Shown piece after piece: positions 28,141-38,950 of a DNA stretch of 64,000 nt (the stretch's first letter is position 1; the number at the start of each line of letters is the position of its first letter). This DNA comes from Enterobacter sp. RHBSTW-00994. GTDB taxonomy: Bacteria; Pseudomonadota; Gammaproteobacteria; Enterobacterales; Enterobacteriaceae. The position numbers and the translations under genes were made by a program. The notes under the pieces were generated by a model that ran no database searches, was not told the DNA's origin, and saw nothing but the letters and a program-made list of their open reading frames with translations. The stretch lies in assembly GCF_013782625.1 (NCBI RefSeq), contig NZ_CP056199.1:824588-888587 (forward strand). Reading direction: 5' to 3'.

Positions 28141-28317
28141 GTTGCTTCTCCTTAACACGCACTATCGATCCCCGTGTTGGGGGAAAAATCAGGTCGCTAT
28201 AAATAGCAGATGCTTTTCCGTATGGCAATTATCTATACGTAACACTTGACAAGCCTGTGAGGAAAAGCGTATTTGCGCACGCGGCCAGAACACCAAATAA
28301 TCAATCGTCTACCTTCC

Positions 28318-29022
28318 TTATAACACGATCGGAAGGGTCGATCTCAGAGTCATATTATCGGCAGAAAGTTCCGCTTTATAAGCGAAAACCTCTACCCCCT
28401 GCTTATGTGCCTCATTCAACAGTTGCGCGTATTTTGGGTCAATATGGCGGGCAGGAGAAAATCGTTCAATTGCTGAGTGCAATACTGCAAACAGCAACAC
28501 GGCGCGTTTGCCCGCCGCCGCTACACTCATCAACTCTCGCAGATGCTTCTGGCCACGTAGCGTTACTGCATCTGGAAAGTAGCCATTTTCCTGTTCTGCT
28601 AACGTCACTGATTTTACTTCAATATAGCACTCAGGTCGTTCTTCCGCCTGTAGCATAAAGTCAATTCTGCTCCCTTCCTCGCCATATTTCACTTCACTTT
28701 TTAAGCTGCTGTAACCGGCGAGTTCAGGAATAATCTCGTCAATAAGAGCTTCCTTAACCAGTTGATTTGCCCGCAATGTATTGACACAAATAAAGGCGTC
28801 TTGCTGGGTTTGTGTCATCTCCCAGGTATGAGGATATTTACGTTTAGTATTTTCTGATGTGGAATACCAGATCGTGTCACCCGGCGTCGCGCAACCTGTC
28901 ATCGCACCCGTATTAGGGCAATGCAGTGTCAGCGTTTCGCCATCAGGAGTTACTACATCAGCAAGAAAGCGCTTGTAGCGTTGAATCAATGTGGCGTGTT
29001 GTAAGGCAGGGCTAAACTTCAT
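28318..29022 (-). CDS. sfsA: SfsA, sugar fermentation stimulation protein
   Basis: A 234-residue cytosolic protein equal in length to E. coli SfsA, a DNA-binding protein with a nuclease-like fold linked to maltose metabolism; its molecular role is unsettled. The core motif GSRIDFMLQ...[10 protein letters not shown] is visible. Its start overlaps the end of thpR by 11 bases, indicating a thpR-sfsA operon. Confidence 0.94.
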   Translation of the reverse strand: MKFSPALQHATLIQRYKRFLADVVTPDGETLTLHCPNTGAMTGCATPGDTIWYSTSENTKRKYPHTWEMTQTQQDAFICVNTLRANQLVKEALIDEIIPELAGYSSLKSEVKYGEEGSRIDFMLQAEERPECYIEVKSVTLAEQENGYFPDAVTLRGQKHLRELMSVAAAGKRAVLLFAVLHSAIERFSPARHIDPKYAQLLNEAHKQGVEVFAYKAELSADNMTLRSTLPIVL

Positions 29023-29566
29023 CGGGATTCCTTAAGGTGTCGCCCAGCGTCCAGCGCTGTAACGGGGTGTATCGGGTGCGTCCTTGTCTAAAAACAGATT
29101 CGTATAGCGCGAACGCTTTCACTGGAAAGACCCAGTGAAAGCCAGGCGGCGGAATAGCAACGGCCTGGCCGGCGTCGCGCAACAAGGTGATATGAGGGTG
29201 AAACGGCTGCGGGTTTTGATAACACCCACTGCGCGCCGCCTGAGCGCGCAGCATATTCGCCAGTTGTAATAATCCACGAGGTGGCTGTCGCGTCCCGAGC
29301 CAGACCACGCGGGAGCGTAACCACTGTCCGGCATCATCCAGGTGCAGCGTAAAGCCAGGCTGGGAAATGCGTCCGGCCATTGTGGCCAGAGCGCGTTGCT
29401 TTTCGGCACTGACGTCGCCTAAAAAAGCCAGTGTCAGATGCAGGTTTGCGGCCGCCACAGGGCGACCTGCCTCGGCGGGAAAGTGGTCGGCGCGCCAGCG
29501 GACGATTTGCCGCTGTATCGTGGCGGGCATCTCAATGGCGAAAAACAGTCGTTTCGACTCAGGCAT
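29012..29566 (-). CDS. thpR: RNA 2',3'-cyclic phosphodiesterase
   Basis: ThpR (formerly LigT) is a 2H phosphoesterase acting on 2',3'-cyclic RNA ends. The 184-residue protein carries both catalytic HxT motifs, HLTLAFLG and HITLLRDA. It is a few residues longer at the C-terminus than E. coli ThpR (176). It overlaps sfsA and diverges from hrpB. Confidence 0.94.
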   Translation of the reverse strand: MPESKRLFFAIEMPATIQRQIVRWRADHFPAEAGRPVAAANLHLTLAFLGDVSAEKQRALATMAGRISQPGFTLHLDDAGQWLRSRVVWLGTRQPPRGLLQLANMLRAQAARSGCYQNPQPFHPHITLLRDAGQAVAIPPPGFHWVFPVKAFALYESVFRQGRTRYTPLQRWTLGDTLRNPDEV

Positions 29567-29639
29567 ACGGGGGACTCGGTAATGATATGCGCCGATGCTA
29601 CAATGTACGCCGACGAATGTTAACCCTCTGGAGTTGTTA

Positions 29640-32069
29640 GTGTCCTCATTGCCGGTCGCCGTTGTCCTTCCTGAGCTGCTCGCTGCCCTACAACATGCCC
29701 CGCAGGTTTTGCTTAATGCGCCTACAGGAGCCGGTAAATCGACCTGGCTGCCGTTGCAGATCCTGAAAGACGGGAATATCCACGGGAAAATTATCCTTCT
29801 GGAACCGCGCAGGCTAGCCGCGCGTAACGTGGCGCAGCGCCTTGCTGAACTGCTGAATGAGAAGCCCGGCGAAACAGTCGGCTACCGCATGCGCACTGAA
29901 ACCTGTGTGGGCCCGTCCACGCGGCTGGAAGTGGTGACGGAGGGTATTCTCACCCGGATGTTGCAAAACGATCCTGAGCTGACCGGCGTCGGTCTGGTGA
30001 TTCTGGATGAATTTCATGAGCGGAGTTTACAGGCCGACCTCGCGCTGGCGTTGTTGCTGGATGTACAGCAGGGGCTGCGTGACGATCTCCGCCTCCTGAT
30101 TATGTCGGCAACGCTGGATAACGCACGCTTACAGCAAACATTACCTGATGCGCCCGTTATCACCTCTGAAGGCCGCGCTTTCCCGGTAGAGCGTCGCTAT
30201 CAATCTCTGCCAACCCACCCGCGCTTTGACGAGGCCGTCGCCATGGCTACGGCGGAGCTGTTACGTCAGGAATCCGGTTCGTTGCTGCTGTTTTTACCTG
30301 GTGTTGGGGAGATCCAGCGGGTGCAGGAGCACCTGGCATCCCGTGTGGGCCGTGATGTTACGTTGTGTCCACTCTACGGCGCGTTATCGCTGAATGAACA
30401 GCGTAAGGCGATCCTGCCTGCGCCTGCCGGAATGCGCAAAGTGGTACTGGCGACGAATATCGCTGAAACCAGTTTAACCATCGAAGGTATTCGTCTGGTG
30501 GTTGATACTGCGCAGGAGAGAGTCGCCAGCTTTGATCCTCGTACCGGCCTGACGAAACTCCTGACTCAACGGATAAGCCAGGCCTCAATGATCCAGCGTG
30601 CCGGTCGTGCCGGACGACTCGAATCGGGGATCTGCTTGCATTTGATCGGCGCTGAGCAAGCTGAACGTTCAGCATTGCAGAGTACTCCTGAGATTTTACA
30701 AAGCGATCTCGCCAGCCTGGTCATGGATCTGTTGCTGTGGGGCTGCCCGGATCCTTGTCAGCTCACCTGGCTCAATCCGCCGCCAGAAGTTAATCTTGCG
30801 GCTGCACGCGGTTTGCTTGCGCGGCTTGGTGCGCTGGAGGGCGATCGTCTGTCATCACGTGGGCAAAAAATGGCGGCGATGGGCAATGAGCCGCGCCTGG
30901 CGGCAATGCTGGTGGCCGCACAATCGGATGACGAAAAAGCCACAGCGGCAAAACTGGTCGCCATTCTTGAAGAGCCTCCTCGGAGCGGGAACAGCGACCT
31001 GATGGCCGCATTTTCGCGCAACCAGCCTAACTGGCAGCAGCGGGCGCAGCAGCTGTTGAAACGGCGTAATAGCCGGGGGGGAATGCCAGACAGCAATAAT
31101 ATCGCGAATCTTCTGGCGCAGGCTTTCCCGGACAGGATTGCACGTCGGCGTGGGTTGGACGGGCGCTACCAACTGGCAAATGGTATGGGTGCGATGCTGG
31201 ACAGTGATGACGCGTTAACGCGCCACGAATGGCTCATTGCTCCGCTATTATTGCAGGGCAGTCATTCCCCGGATACGCGCATCCTGCAAGCCATTGCCGT
31301 TGATATCGAGGGGCTCACGCGCGCTTGCCCGCAATTGCTTGAGCAATCTGATACGGTGGAGTGGGACGATGCGCAAGGGACGCTGAAAGCTTTTCGTCGT
31401 AGCCAGATTGGTAAACTGACGTTGAATGTGAAGCCGCTGGCGAAGCCTTCAGAAAACGAGTTGCACCAGGCGATGCTGAACGGCATTCGGGAAAAAGGGC
31501 TGAGTGTGCTGGGCTGGACACCGGAAGCGGAACAGTATCGACTTCGCCTGCACTGCGCCTCGCGTTGGTTGCCTGAATATACCTGGCCTGACGTCAGTGA
31601 TGATGCCTTGCTGGCGACGCTTGAGAGGTGGCTATTGCCGCAAATGAGCGGTGTACATTCGTTACGAGCCCTGAAAGCACTGGATGTGAAGACGGCGTTA
31701 CAAAATTTACTCGACTGGTCATTGCGTCAACGTCTGGATAGTGAACTGCCAGGGCATTACACTGTGCCGACCGGAAGCCGGATTGCCATTCGTTATCACG
31801 AAGATAATCCGCCTGCGCTGGCTGTACGTATGCAGGAGATGTTTGGTGAGGCGACAACGCCGTCTATTGCCGAAGGGCGTATTCCTTTGGTGCTGGAACT
31901 GCTGTCTCCTGCTCATCGGCCACTGCAAATTACGCGTGATTTACGTGCGTTCTGGGCAGGAAGCTATCGTGACGTGCAAAAAGAGATGAAGGGGCGTTAC
32001 CCCAAACACGTCTGGCCGGACGATCCGGCAAATACTGCGCCGACAAGGCGGACGAAGAAATATTCTTAG
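29640..32069 (+). CDS. hrpB: ATP-dependent helicase HrpB
   Basis: HrpB is a DEAH-box helicase of unsettled biological role. I chose GTG 29640, preceded by TGGAG at six bases, giving 809 residues as in E. coli; the longer in-frame ATG at 29595 adds a non-homologous stretch. Motifs in order: GAGKSTW (Walker A), DEFHER, SATLD, TNIAETSLTI and QRAGRAGR. The conserved C-terminus ends TAPTRRTKKYS. It is monocistronic and followed by a REP-like repeat. Confidence 0.96.
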   Translation: MSSLPVAVVLPELLAALQHAPQVLLNAPTGAGKSTWLPLQILKDGNIHGKIILLEPRRLAARNVAQRLAELLNEKPGETVGYRMRTETCVGPSTRLEVVTEGILTRMLQNDPELTGVGLVILDEFHERSLQADLALALLLDVQQGLRDDLRLLIMSATLDNARLQQTLPDAPVITSEGRAFPVERRYQSLPTHPRFDEAVAMATAELLRQESGSLLLFLPGVGEIQRVQEHLASRVGRDVTLCPLYGALSLNEQRKAILPAPAGMRKVVLATNIAETSLTIEGIRLVVDTAQERVASFDPRTGLTKLLTQRISQASMIQRAGRAGRLESGICLHLIGAEQAERSALQSTPEILQSDLASLVMDLLLWGCPDPCQLTWLNPPPEVNLAAARGLLARLGALEGDRLSSRGQKMAAMGNEPRLAAMLVAAQSDDEKATAAKLVAILEEPPRSGNSDLMAAFSRNQPNWQQRAQQLLKRRNSRGGMPDSNNIANLLAQAFPDRIARRRGLDGRYQLANGMGAMLDSDDALTRHEWLIAPLLLQGSHSPDTRILQAIAVDIEGLTRACPQLLEQSDTVEWDDAQGTLKAFRRSQIGKLTLNVKPLAKPSENELHQAMLNGIREKGLSVLGWTPEAEQYRLRLHCASRWLPEYTWPDVSDDALLATLERWLLPQMSGVHSLRALKALDVKTALQNLLDWSLRQRLDSELPGHYTVPTGSRIAIRYHEDNPPALAVRMQEMFGEATTPSIAEGRIPLVLELLSPAHRPLQITRDLRAFWAGSYRDVQKEMKGRYPKHVWPDDPANTAPTRRTKKYS

Positions 32070-32072
32070 TGG

Positions 32073-32120
32073 GTGCGGCCTGATGCCCTCACCCCGGCCT
32101 TCTCCCACAGGGAGAGGGGG
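32073..32120 (+). repeat. REP-like palindromic repeat, copy 4
   Basis: GTGCGGCCTGATGCCCTCAC is followed by the inverted pair TTCTCCC / GGGAGAGG. This is the best-preserved copy of the family seen in the window and lies three bases after the hrpB stop. Confidence 0.85.
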
Positions 32121-32208
32121 AAACCAATTTTGAGAGATTTCTTCTTTCACGGTGATGTGGAAGAAAAGAGAATCTGGCCTTTGCGCCTGAATGTTGCGGA
32201 GAAAAAGC

Positions 32209-34731
32209 ATGGCGGGGAATGACCGCGAGCCAATAGGACGTAAGGGAAAACCTGCGCGTCCGGCAAAAGAAAAGGTGAGTCGTCGTCGTAGTGATGAGGA
32301 TTACGACGATGACTATGAAGATGATTATGAGGATGAAGAACCTATGCCACGTAAAGGAAAAGGCAAAGGGCGTAAGCCTCGCGGTAAACGCGGCTGGTTC
32401 TGGCTGCTGCTGAAGCTGTTTATTGTTTTTGTTGTTTTGATGGCTATTTACGGCGTCTATCTGGATCAAAAGATCCGTAGCCGTATCGACGGAAAAGTCT
32501 GGCAATTACCGGCGGCGGTTTATGGCCGTATGGTGAACCTTGAGCCGGATATGTCCATCACAAAGAACGAAATGGTGAAACTGCTGGAGGCCACTCAGTA
32601 TCGTCAGGTGTCGAAGATGACGCGTCCTGGTGAGTTTACTGTTCAGGCGAAAAGCATTGAGATGATCCGTCGTCCATTTGATTTCCCGGACAGCAAAGAG
32701 GGGCAGGTGCGTGCGCGTCTGACCTTCGATGGCGATCATCTTGAAACCATCGAGAACATGGACAACAACCGTCAGTTCGGGTTCTTCCGTCTCGATCCGC
32801 GTCTGATCACCATGCTCTCTTCTGCCAATGGCGAGCAGCGTCTGTTTGTGGCGCGTAACGGTTTCCCGGATCTGCTGGTGGATACCCTGCTGGCAACGGA
32901 AGACCGTCATTTCTATGAGCATGACGGTATCAGTCTTTACTCCATTGGCCGTGCGGTGCTGGCAAACCTGACCGCCGGGCGTACGGTGCAGGGGGCGAGT
33001 ACGCTGACGCAGCAGTTGGTGAAAAACCTGTTCCTCTCCAGCGAGCGCTCATACTGGCGTAAAGCGAACGAAGCCTACATGGCCGTGCTGATGGATGCGC
33101 GTTACAGCAAAGATCGTATTCTTGAGCTGTATATGAACGAGGTGTACCTCGGTCAGAGCGGTGATAACGAGATCCGCGGTTTCCCGCTGGCGAGCCTTTA
33201 TTACTTTGGACGTCCGGTGGAAGAGTTGAGCCTTGACCAGCAGGCACTGCTGGTTGGTATGGTGAAAGGGGCCTCAATCTATAACCCGTGGCGTAACCCG
33301 AAACTGGCGCTGGAACGTCGTAACCTGGTTCTGCGTCTGCTGCAACAGCAGCAGGTCATCGACCAGGAGCTTTACGACATGCTGAGCGCGCGTCCGCTGG
33401 GTGTGCAACCGCGCGGTGGGGTGATCTCTCCACAGCCTGCATTTATGCAAATGGTCCGCCAGGAGCTGCAGAGTAAGCTGGGCGATAAGGTGAAAGATCT
33501 CTCTGGCGTGAAGATCTTTACCACCTTCGATTCTGTTGCCCAGGATGCAGCTGAAAAAGCGGCGGTCGACGGAATTCCGGCACTGAAGAAACAGCGTAAG
33601 CTGAGCGACCTTGAAACCGCTATGGTTGTGGTTGACCGTAATACGGGGGAAGTGCGCGCCATGGTGGGCGGTGCGGAGCCACAGTTTGCGGGCTACAACC
33701 GGGCCATGCAGGCACGTCGCTCTATCGGTTCTCTGGCGAAGCCAGCAACCTATCTCACGGCGCTGAGCCAGCCAAATCAGTATCGCCTGAATACCTGGAT
33801 TGCCGATGCGCCGCTCGCGCTGCGTCAGCCTAACGGTCAGGTATGGTCGCCACAGAACGATGATAAGCAGTTCAGTGGACAGGTTATGTTGGTGGATGCG
33901 CTGACTCGCTCCATGAACGTACCAACGGTAAATCTGGGGATGGCGCTTGGCCTGCCTGCGATTACCGATACCTGGCAGAAACTGGGTGTGCCGAAAGATC
34001 AACTGAACCCGGTTCCTGCCATGATCCTCGGCGCATTGAACCTGACGCCAATTGAAGTCGCTCAGGCGTTCCAGACCATCGCGAGCGGTGGTAATCGCGC
34101 GCAATTGTCGGCATTACGTTCGGTAATTGCTGAAGATGGTTCCGTGTTGTACCAGAGCTTCCCGCAGGCGGAGCGTGCTGTTCCGGCTCAGGCCGCCTAC
34201 ATGACACTGTGGACCATGCAGCAGGTTGTTCAGCGTGGTACGGGGCGTCAATTGGGAGCGAAGTACCCAGGATTGCATCTGGCAGGTAAAACCGGGACCA
34301 CCAATAACAACGTGGATACCTGGTTTGCCGGTATCGATGGTCGTGAAGTGGTGATTACCTGGGTGGGACGCGATAATAACCAGCCGACCAAACTCTATGG
34401 TGCAAGTGGGGCAATGTCGATTTACCAGCGTTATCTGGCAAATCAGTCCCCGGTTCCGCTGAATCTGGTCGCACCTGAAGATGTCGTAGATATGGGCGTG
34501 GATGAGGCGGGTAACTTTGTTTGCGGCGGTGGTGTGCGTTCGCTGCCGGTCTGGACGACCAACCCAGACTCGCTGTGCCAGCAAAGTCAGCCTCAGCAGC
34601 CGACAGGCAATCCGTTTGATTCATCTTCTCAACAACAGCCGCAGCAGCAACAGCAGCCGCAGCAACAAAATGAGAAGAAAGACAGCGACGGTGTTGCAGG
34701 CTGGATCAAAGATATGTTCGGCGGAAACTAA
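32209..34731 (+). CDS. mrcB: Penicillin-binding protein 1B
   Basis: PBP1B is a bifunctional peptidoglycan glycosyltransferase and transpeptidase. ATG 32209 (GGAG seven bases upstream) gives 840 residues. A charged cytoplasmic tail rich in Asp/Glu and Lys/Arg precedes the single membrane helix at about 63-87. A UB2H domain, the GT51 domain (Glu231 in [10 protein letters not shown]) and the transpeptidase domain follow, with catalytic Ser508 in SLAK, SMN and KTGTTNN. The C-terminus has a Gln/Pro-rich tract, longer than I recall in E. coli. It is normally activated by LpoB, which is not in the window. Confidence 0.97.
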   Translation: MAGNDREPIGRKGKPARPAKEKVSRRRSDEDYDDDYEDDYEDEEPMPRKGKGKGRKPRGKRGWFWLLLKLFIVFVVLMAIYGVYLDQKIRSRIDGKVWQLPAAVYGRMVNLEPDMSITKNEMVKLLEATQYRQVSKMTRPGEFTVQAKSIEMIRRPFDFPDSKEGQVRARLTFDGDHLETIENMDNNRQFGFFRLDPRLITMLSSANGEQRLFVARNGFPDLLVDTLLATEDRHFYEHDGISLYSIGRAVLANLTAGRTVQGASTLTQQLVKNLFLSSERSYWRKANEAYMAVLMDARYSKDRILELYMNEVYLGQSGDNEIRGFPLASLYYFGRPVEELSLDQQALLVGMVKGASIYNPWRNPKLALERRNLVLRLLQQQQVIDQELYDMLSARPLGVQPRGGVISPQPAFMQMVRQELQSKLGDKVKDLSGVKIFTTFDSVAQDAAEKAAVDGIPALKKQRKLSDLETAMVVVDRNTGEVRAMVGGAEPQFAGYNRAMQARRSIGSLAKPATYLTALSQPNQYRLNTWIADAPLALRQPNGQVWSPQNDDKQFSGQVMLVDALTRSMNVPTVNLGMALGLPAITDTWQKLGVPKDQLNPVPAMILGALNLTPIEVAQAFQTIASGGNRAQLSALRSVIAEDGSVLYQSFPQAERAVPAQAAYMTLWTMQQVVQRGTGRQLGAKYPGLHLAGKTGTTNNNVDTWFAGIDGREVVITWVGRDNNQPTKLYGASGAMSIYQRYLANQSPVPLNLVAPEDVVDMGVDEAGNFVCGGGVRSLPVWTTNPDSLCQQSQPQQPTGNPFDSSSQQQPQQQQQPQQQNEKKDSDGVAGWIKDMFGGN

Positions 34732-34742
34732 TCTGCCTCTGA

Positions 34743-34768
34743 CCCCCTTCTGCGGAAGGGGGTTCTCT
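34743..34768 (+). terminator. Terminator after mrcB
   Basis: CCCCCTTC (34743-34750) and GAAGGGGG (34755-34762) form a perfect eight-base stem with a TGCG loop, followed by TTCTCTTC. Confidence 0.75.
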
Positions 34769-34874
34769 TCACCAGTAACACACATATCCCTAACCAAAAT
34801 ACCATCACTTCTTAACCCTACGTTTTCTCTTGTTTAATTCTTAAACCCTCAATTCTCGTAGGGGCGTATATCAC

Positions 34875-34945
34875 TTGCTATGCCTTTTATGTTTCGCATA
34901 ATATGCTGCGGTCATAATAATAATTCTCGTTTTCGTTATCATTCA
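34875..34945 (+). promoter_or_regulatory. fhuA promoter with Fur-like operator
   Basis: TTGCTA (34875-34880) and CATAAT (34897-34902) are 16 bases apart. Just downstream, about 34913-34945, lies an A+T-rich stretch with repeated ATAAT and ATTC/TTATCATT units of the kind Fur binds. Iron repression of fhuACDB is well established in enterics. The exact operator boundaries are my estimate. Confidence 0.65.
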
Positions 34946-34964
34946 CTTTCATCAGAGATACATC

Positions 34965-37214
34965 ATGGCGCTTTCCAATACTGCCCAGCCAATGAATACG
35001 TCGCTGCGTAAAATCGCAGTTGTCGTAGCCACAGCGGTGGTCAGCATGTCTGCTTATGCACAGGCTGCTGAAACCCCTAAAAAAGAAGAAACCATCACTG
35101 TTACCGCCGCTCCTGCCGCACAGGAAAGTGCCTGGGGTCCTGCTGCAACGATCGCCGCAAGACAATCCGCGACCGGGACCAAAACGGACACCCCAATTCA
35201 AAAGGTTCCACAGTCTATTTCTGTCGTGACAGCCGAAGAGATGGCGCTGCATCAGCCACGCTCGGTTAAAGAAGCCCTCAGCTATACGCCGGGTGTTGCA
35301 GTAGGCACTCGTGGTGCTTCCAATACCTATGATTATCTGGTTATTCGTGGCTTCGCGGCCGATGGTCAGAGCCAGAACAACTACCTCGACGGTATGAAGA
35401 TGCAGGGCAACTTCTATAACGACGCGGTGATTGATCCTTATATGCTGGAGCGTGCTGAAATCATGCGCGGTCCGGTTTCCGTTCTTTACGGAAAAAGTAG
35501 CCCTGGTGGCCTGCTGAACATGGTGAGTAAGCGCCCAACAACCGAGCCGCTGAAAGAGATCCAGTTCAAAGTCGGTACTGATAGCCTGTTCCAGACTGGT
35601 TTTGACTTCAGCGATGCGATCGACGATGACGGCGTTTATTCATACCGCCTGACGGGTGTTGCGCGTTCTAACAACGCACAGCAAGAGGGCAAAGGGGAGC
35701 AGCGTTATGCCATCGCGCCCTCTTTCTCCTGGCGTCCAGATGATAAAACCACCTTCACTTTCCTCTCCTATTTCCAGAACGAGCCTGAAACGGGTTATTA
35801 CGGCTGGCTGCCAAAAGAGGGAACGGTTAATCCACTGCCAAACGGCGATCGTTTGTCGACGGATTTCAACGAAGGTGCGAAGAACAACACCTACACCCGT
35901 AACCAGAAAATGGTGGGGTACAGCTTCGACCACGAATTCAACGATACCTTTACCGTGCGTCAGAACCTGCGCTTTGCCGAGAACAAAACTTCGCAAAACA
36001 GCGTTTACGGTTATGGCGTATGTTCCGATCCTGCCAACGTTTACAGCCAGCAATGCGCGGCGTTAGCACCTGCGGATAAAGGTCACTATCTGGCACGTAA
36101 ATACGTTGTCGATAATGAAAAACTGCAAAACTTTACCGTTGATACTCAGTTGCAGAGCAAATTTGCGACCGGTCAGGTGGATCACGTCTTGCTGACCGGC
36201 GTCGACTTTATGCGTATGCGTAATGACATCAACTCCTGGTTTGGTTATGACGACTCGGTCCCGCTGCTGGATCTCTACAATCCAGTAAACAGCAATTTTG
36301 ATTTCGGCTCTAAAGATCCGGACAATTCCGGTGCGTACCAAATCCTAAACCGCCAGAAACAGACCGGCCTGTATGTTCAGGATCAAGCGCAGTGGGATAA
36401 AGTGCTGGTGACTCTGGGCGGCCGTTATGACTGGGCCGATCAGGACTCTTATAACCGTGTAACGAACACCACGTCTAAACGTGATGATAAACAGTTCACC
36501 TGGCGTGGCGGTGTTAACTACCTGTTCGACAACGGTGTCACGCCTTATTTCAGCTACAGCGAATCGTTTGAACCGGCTTCACAGACAGGCGCGAGTGGCA
36601 ACATCTTTGCACCATCTAAAGGCAAGCAGTACGAAGCGGGCGTGAAATACGTGCCGAACGATCGTCCGATCGTGATTACTGGTGCGGTGTACCAGCTGAC
36701 CAAAACCAATAATCTGATGGCTGACCCGGCAGGCTCATTCTTCTCTGTTGAAGGCGGTGAAATCCGTGCCCGTGGCGTAGAGCTGGAAGCGAAAGCGGCA
36801 CTTTCTGCGAGCGTCAACGTAGTGGGTTCCTATACCTATACTGATGCAGAATACACCACCGACACCAACTACAAAGGCAATACACCTGCGCAGGTTCCAA
36901 AACACATGGCATCCGTGTGGGGGGATTACACGATGTTTGATGGTGCGCTGTCTGGCCTGACGCTGGGAACTGGCGTTCGTTATACCGGTTCCAGTAAAGG
37001 TGACCCGGCGAACTCTTTCACTGTGGGCAGCTACACCCTGGTGGATGCGTTGATCAGATACGATCTGGCGCGTGTCGGTATGGCGGGCTCAAACGTGGCG
37101 CTTCATGTGAACAACCTGTTCGATCGTGAATATGTTGCGAGCTGCTTCAACACCTACGGTTGCTTCTGGGGTGCTGAACGTCAGGTTGTCGCGACCGCGA
37201 CCTTCCGCTTCTAA
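34965..37214 (+). CDS. fhuA: Ferrichrome outer-membrane receptor FhuA
   Basis: FhuA is the TonB-dependent receptor for ferrichrome and, in E. coli, also for phages T1, T5 and phi80, colicin M and albomycin. The 749-residue product has a signal peptide (cleavage near QA|AET), a TonB box (EETITVTAAP), a plug domain and a 22-strand barrel ending in ATFRF with terminal Phe. The barrel disulfide pair VCSDPAN...QQCAAL and CFNTYGC are conserved. It heads the iron-regulated fhuACDB operon. Confidence 0.97.
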   Translation: MALSNTAQPMNTSLRKIAVVVATAVVSMSAYAQAAETPKKEETITVTAAPAAQESAWGPAATIAARQSATGTKTDTPIQKVPQSISVVTAEEMALHQPRSVKEALSYTPGVAVGTRGASNTYDYLVIRGFAADGQSQNNYLDGMKMQGNFYNDAVIDPYMLERAEIMRGPVSVLYGKSSPGGLLNMVSKRPTTEPLKEIQFKVGTDSLFQTGFDFSDAIDDDGVYSYRLTGVARSNNAQQEGKGEQRYAIAPSFSWRPDDKTTFTFLSYFQNEPETGYYGWLPKEGTVNPLPNGDRLSTDFNEGAKNNTYTRNQKMVGYSFDHEFNDTFTVRQNLRFAENKTSQNSVYGYGVCSDPANVYSQQCAALAPADKGHYLARKYVVDNEKLQNFTVDTQLQSKFATGQVDHVLLTGVDFMRMRNDINSWFGYDDSVPLLDLYNPVNSNFDFGSKDPDNSGAYQILNRQKQTGLYVQDQAQWDKVLVTLGGRYDWADQDSYNRVTNTTSKRDDKQFTWRGGVNYLFDNGVTPYFSYSESFEPASQTGASGNIFAPSKGKQYEAGVKYVPNDRPIVITGAVYQLTKTNNLMADPAGSFFSVEGGEIRARGVELEAKAALSASVNVVGSYTYTDAEYTTDTNYKGNTPAQVPKHMASVWGDYTMFDGALSGLTLGTGVRYTGSSKGDPANSFTVGSYTLVDALIRYDLARVGMAGSNVALHVNNLFDREYVASCFNTYGCFWGAERQVVATATFRF

Positions 37215-37223
37215 TCTCTCTTC

Positions 37224-37250
37224 GGGCACGGTTCGCCGTGCCCTTTTATT
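37224..37250 (+). terminator. Intrinsic terminator or attenuator between fhuA and fhuC
   Basis: GGGCACGG (37224-37231) and CCGTGCCC (37236-37243) form a perfect eight-base stem capped by a TTCG tetraloop and followed by TTTTATT. Placed inside the operon, it should make fhuA mRNA more abundant than fhuCDB mRNA. Confidence 0.85.
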
Positions 37251-37262
37251 AAGTTGGCCACC

Positions 37263-38060
37263 ATGCAGGATAATAAAACGCAAACCGATACCACCTTTGC
37301 ACTCCACAACACCTCCTTTCGCGTACCCGGGCGCACCTTGCTGCACCCGCTCTCTTTGACGTTCCCTGCAGGTAAAGTCACTGGCCTGATTGGTCACAAT
37401 GGTTCCGGTAAATCGACCTTGCTGAAGATGCTTGGACGCCATCAATTGCCCTCCGAAGGTGATATTTTGCTGGATGGGCAGCCGCTGGAGAGCTGGAACA
37501 GCAAAGCATTTGCCCGCAAGGTGGCGTATCTGCCCCAGCAACTGCCGCAAGCAGAAGGAATGACGGTGCGTGAGCTGGTGGCGATTGGACGTTATCCGTG
37601 GCACGGTGCGCTTGGCCGCTTCGGTGTGGCTGACAGAGAGAAAGTAGAAGAGGCCATTGCATTAGTGGGATTAAAACCGCTGGCGCATCGTCTGGTGGAC
37701 AGTTTATCGGGTGGTGAGCGTCAGCGAGCGTGGATTGCCATGCTGGTTGCGCAGGATAGCCGTTGTCTGCTGCTTGATGAGCCTACCTCTGCGCTGGATA
37801 TTGCTCATCAGGTTGATGTTCTGGCGCTGGTGCATCGCTTAAGCCAGCAGCGTGGTCTGACGGTGATTGCCGTCCTGCATGATATCAATATGGCGGCGCG
37901 CTATTGTGATTATCTGGTTGCGCTTCGGGGAGGGGAGATGATCGCTCAGGGAACGCCATCTGAGCTGATGCGTGGCGAAACGCTGGAACATATTTACGGC
38001 ATTCCTATGGGTATCCTGCCTCACCCGGCAGGGGCTGCACCGGTGAGCTTCGTGTATTGA
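37263..38060 (+). CDS. fhuC: Ferric hydroxamate ABC transporter ATPase FhuC
   Basis: FhuC powers import of ferric hydroxamates through FhuB. ATG 37263 gives 265 residues, the E. coli length. Walker A GHNGSGKST, signature LSGGERQR and Walker B CLLLDEPTSALD are present. The stop codon overlaps the fhuD start by one base. Confidence 0.97.
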   Translation: MQDNKTQTDTTFALHNTSFRVPGRTLLHPLSLTFPAGKVTGLIGHNGSGKSTLLKMLGRHQLPSEGDILLDGQPLESWNSKAFARKVAYLPQQLPQAEGMTVRELVAIGRYPWHGALGRFGVADREKVEEAIALVGLKPLAHRLVDSLSGGERQRAWIAMLVAQDSRCLLLDEPTSALDIAHQVDVLALVHRLSQQRGLTVIAVLHDINMAARYCDYLVALRGGEMIAQGTPSELMRGETLEHIYGIPMGILPHPAGAAPVSFVY

Positions 38061-38950
38061 TGCTGGATTCAACTTTAATCAGCCGCCGCCGCTTGTTGAC
38101 GGCGATGGCGCTTTCACCCCTGCTGTTGAAAATGGGGGCTGCACAAGCAGCGACAATCGATCCGCACCGCATTGTGGCGCTGGAATGGCTACCGGTAGAA
38201 TTAATGCTGGCTCTGGGCATCACGCCTTACGGTGTTGCTGATATTCCTAACTACAACCTGTGGGTCAATGAACCGAAACTGCCTGATTCGGTTATTGATA
38301 TTGGTCTGCGCACTGAGCCTAATCTTGAGTTGCTCACCCAGATGAAACCCTCTTTTTTGTTCTGGTCGGCAGGCTATGGTCCTTCTGAAGCGACGATGGC
38401 ACGCATTGCGCCTGGCCGGGGCTTTACCTTCAGCGACGGTAAAAAACCGCTGACAATGGCAAAAAACTCCATCAATGAGATGGCGCAGTTTCTGAATCGT
38501 GAAGCCGAGGCGAAAAAACATCTCGCCGAATTCGACGCTCTGATTGATTCTCTGAAGCCGCGATTTACCCATCGTGGCGATCGTCCGTTACTGATGGTGA
38601 CCTTGCTGGATGCCCGTCATATGCTGGTGTTCGGCAAAAACTGTCTGTTCCAGGAAGTGCTTGATAGCCTGGGTATTCGTAATGCCTGGGATGGAGAGAT
38701 GACCTTCTGGGGCAGCACTACGGTGGGGATCGACCGTCTGTCGTCGTTTCGCGATGTGGACGTACTCTGCTTCGATCACGGCAATGAGCGTGAGATGCAA
38801 ACCCTGATGGCAACGCCACTCTGGCAGGCGATGCCGTTTGTACGTGAACAACGATTCCAGCGTGCGCCAGCGGTGTGGTTCTATGGCGCAACGCTGTCAG
38901 CAATGCATTTTGCCCGCGTGCTGGATAATGCGCTGGGAGGCAAGGCATGA
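38060..38950 (+). CDS. fhuD: Ferric hydroxamate periplasmic binding protein FhuD
   Basis: FhuD binds ferric hydroxamates in the periplasm and delivers them to FhuB. ATG 38060 overlaps the fhuC TGA by one base and gives 296 residues, matching E. coli. A twin-arginine-like N-terminus (SRRRLLTAMALSPLLL) suggests Tat export, ending near AQA|ATI. The class III binding-protein fold is indicated by RIVALEWLPVEL and DVDVLCFDH. Confidence 0.96.
   Translation: MLDSTLISRRRLLTAMALSPLLLKMGAAQAATIDPHRIVALEWLPVELMLALGITPYGVADIPNYNLWVNEPKLPDSVIDIGLRTEPNLELLTQMKPSFLFWSAGYGPSEATMARIAPGRGFTFSDGKKPLTMAKNSINEMAQFLNREAEAKKHLAEFDALIDSLKPRFTHRGDRPLLMVTLLDARHMLVFGKNCLFQEVLDSLGIRNAWDGEMTFWGSTTVGIDRLSSFRDVDVLCFDHGNEREMQTLMATPLWQAMPFVREQRFQRAPAVWFYGATLSAMHFARVLDNALGGKA

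Noticed and set aside
33274-34104. 276-codon open frame antisense to mrcB, and 41044-41793 antisense to hemL
   Set aside because: Both are fully contained opposite conserved enzymes and show no start signals or homology.
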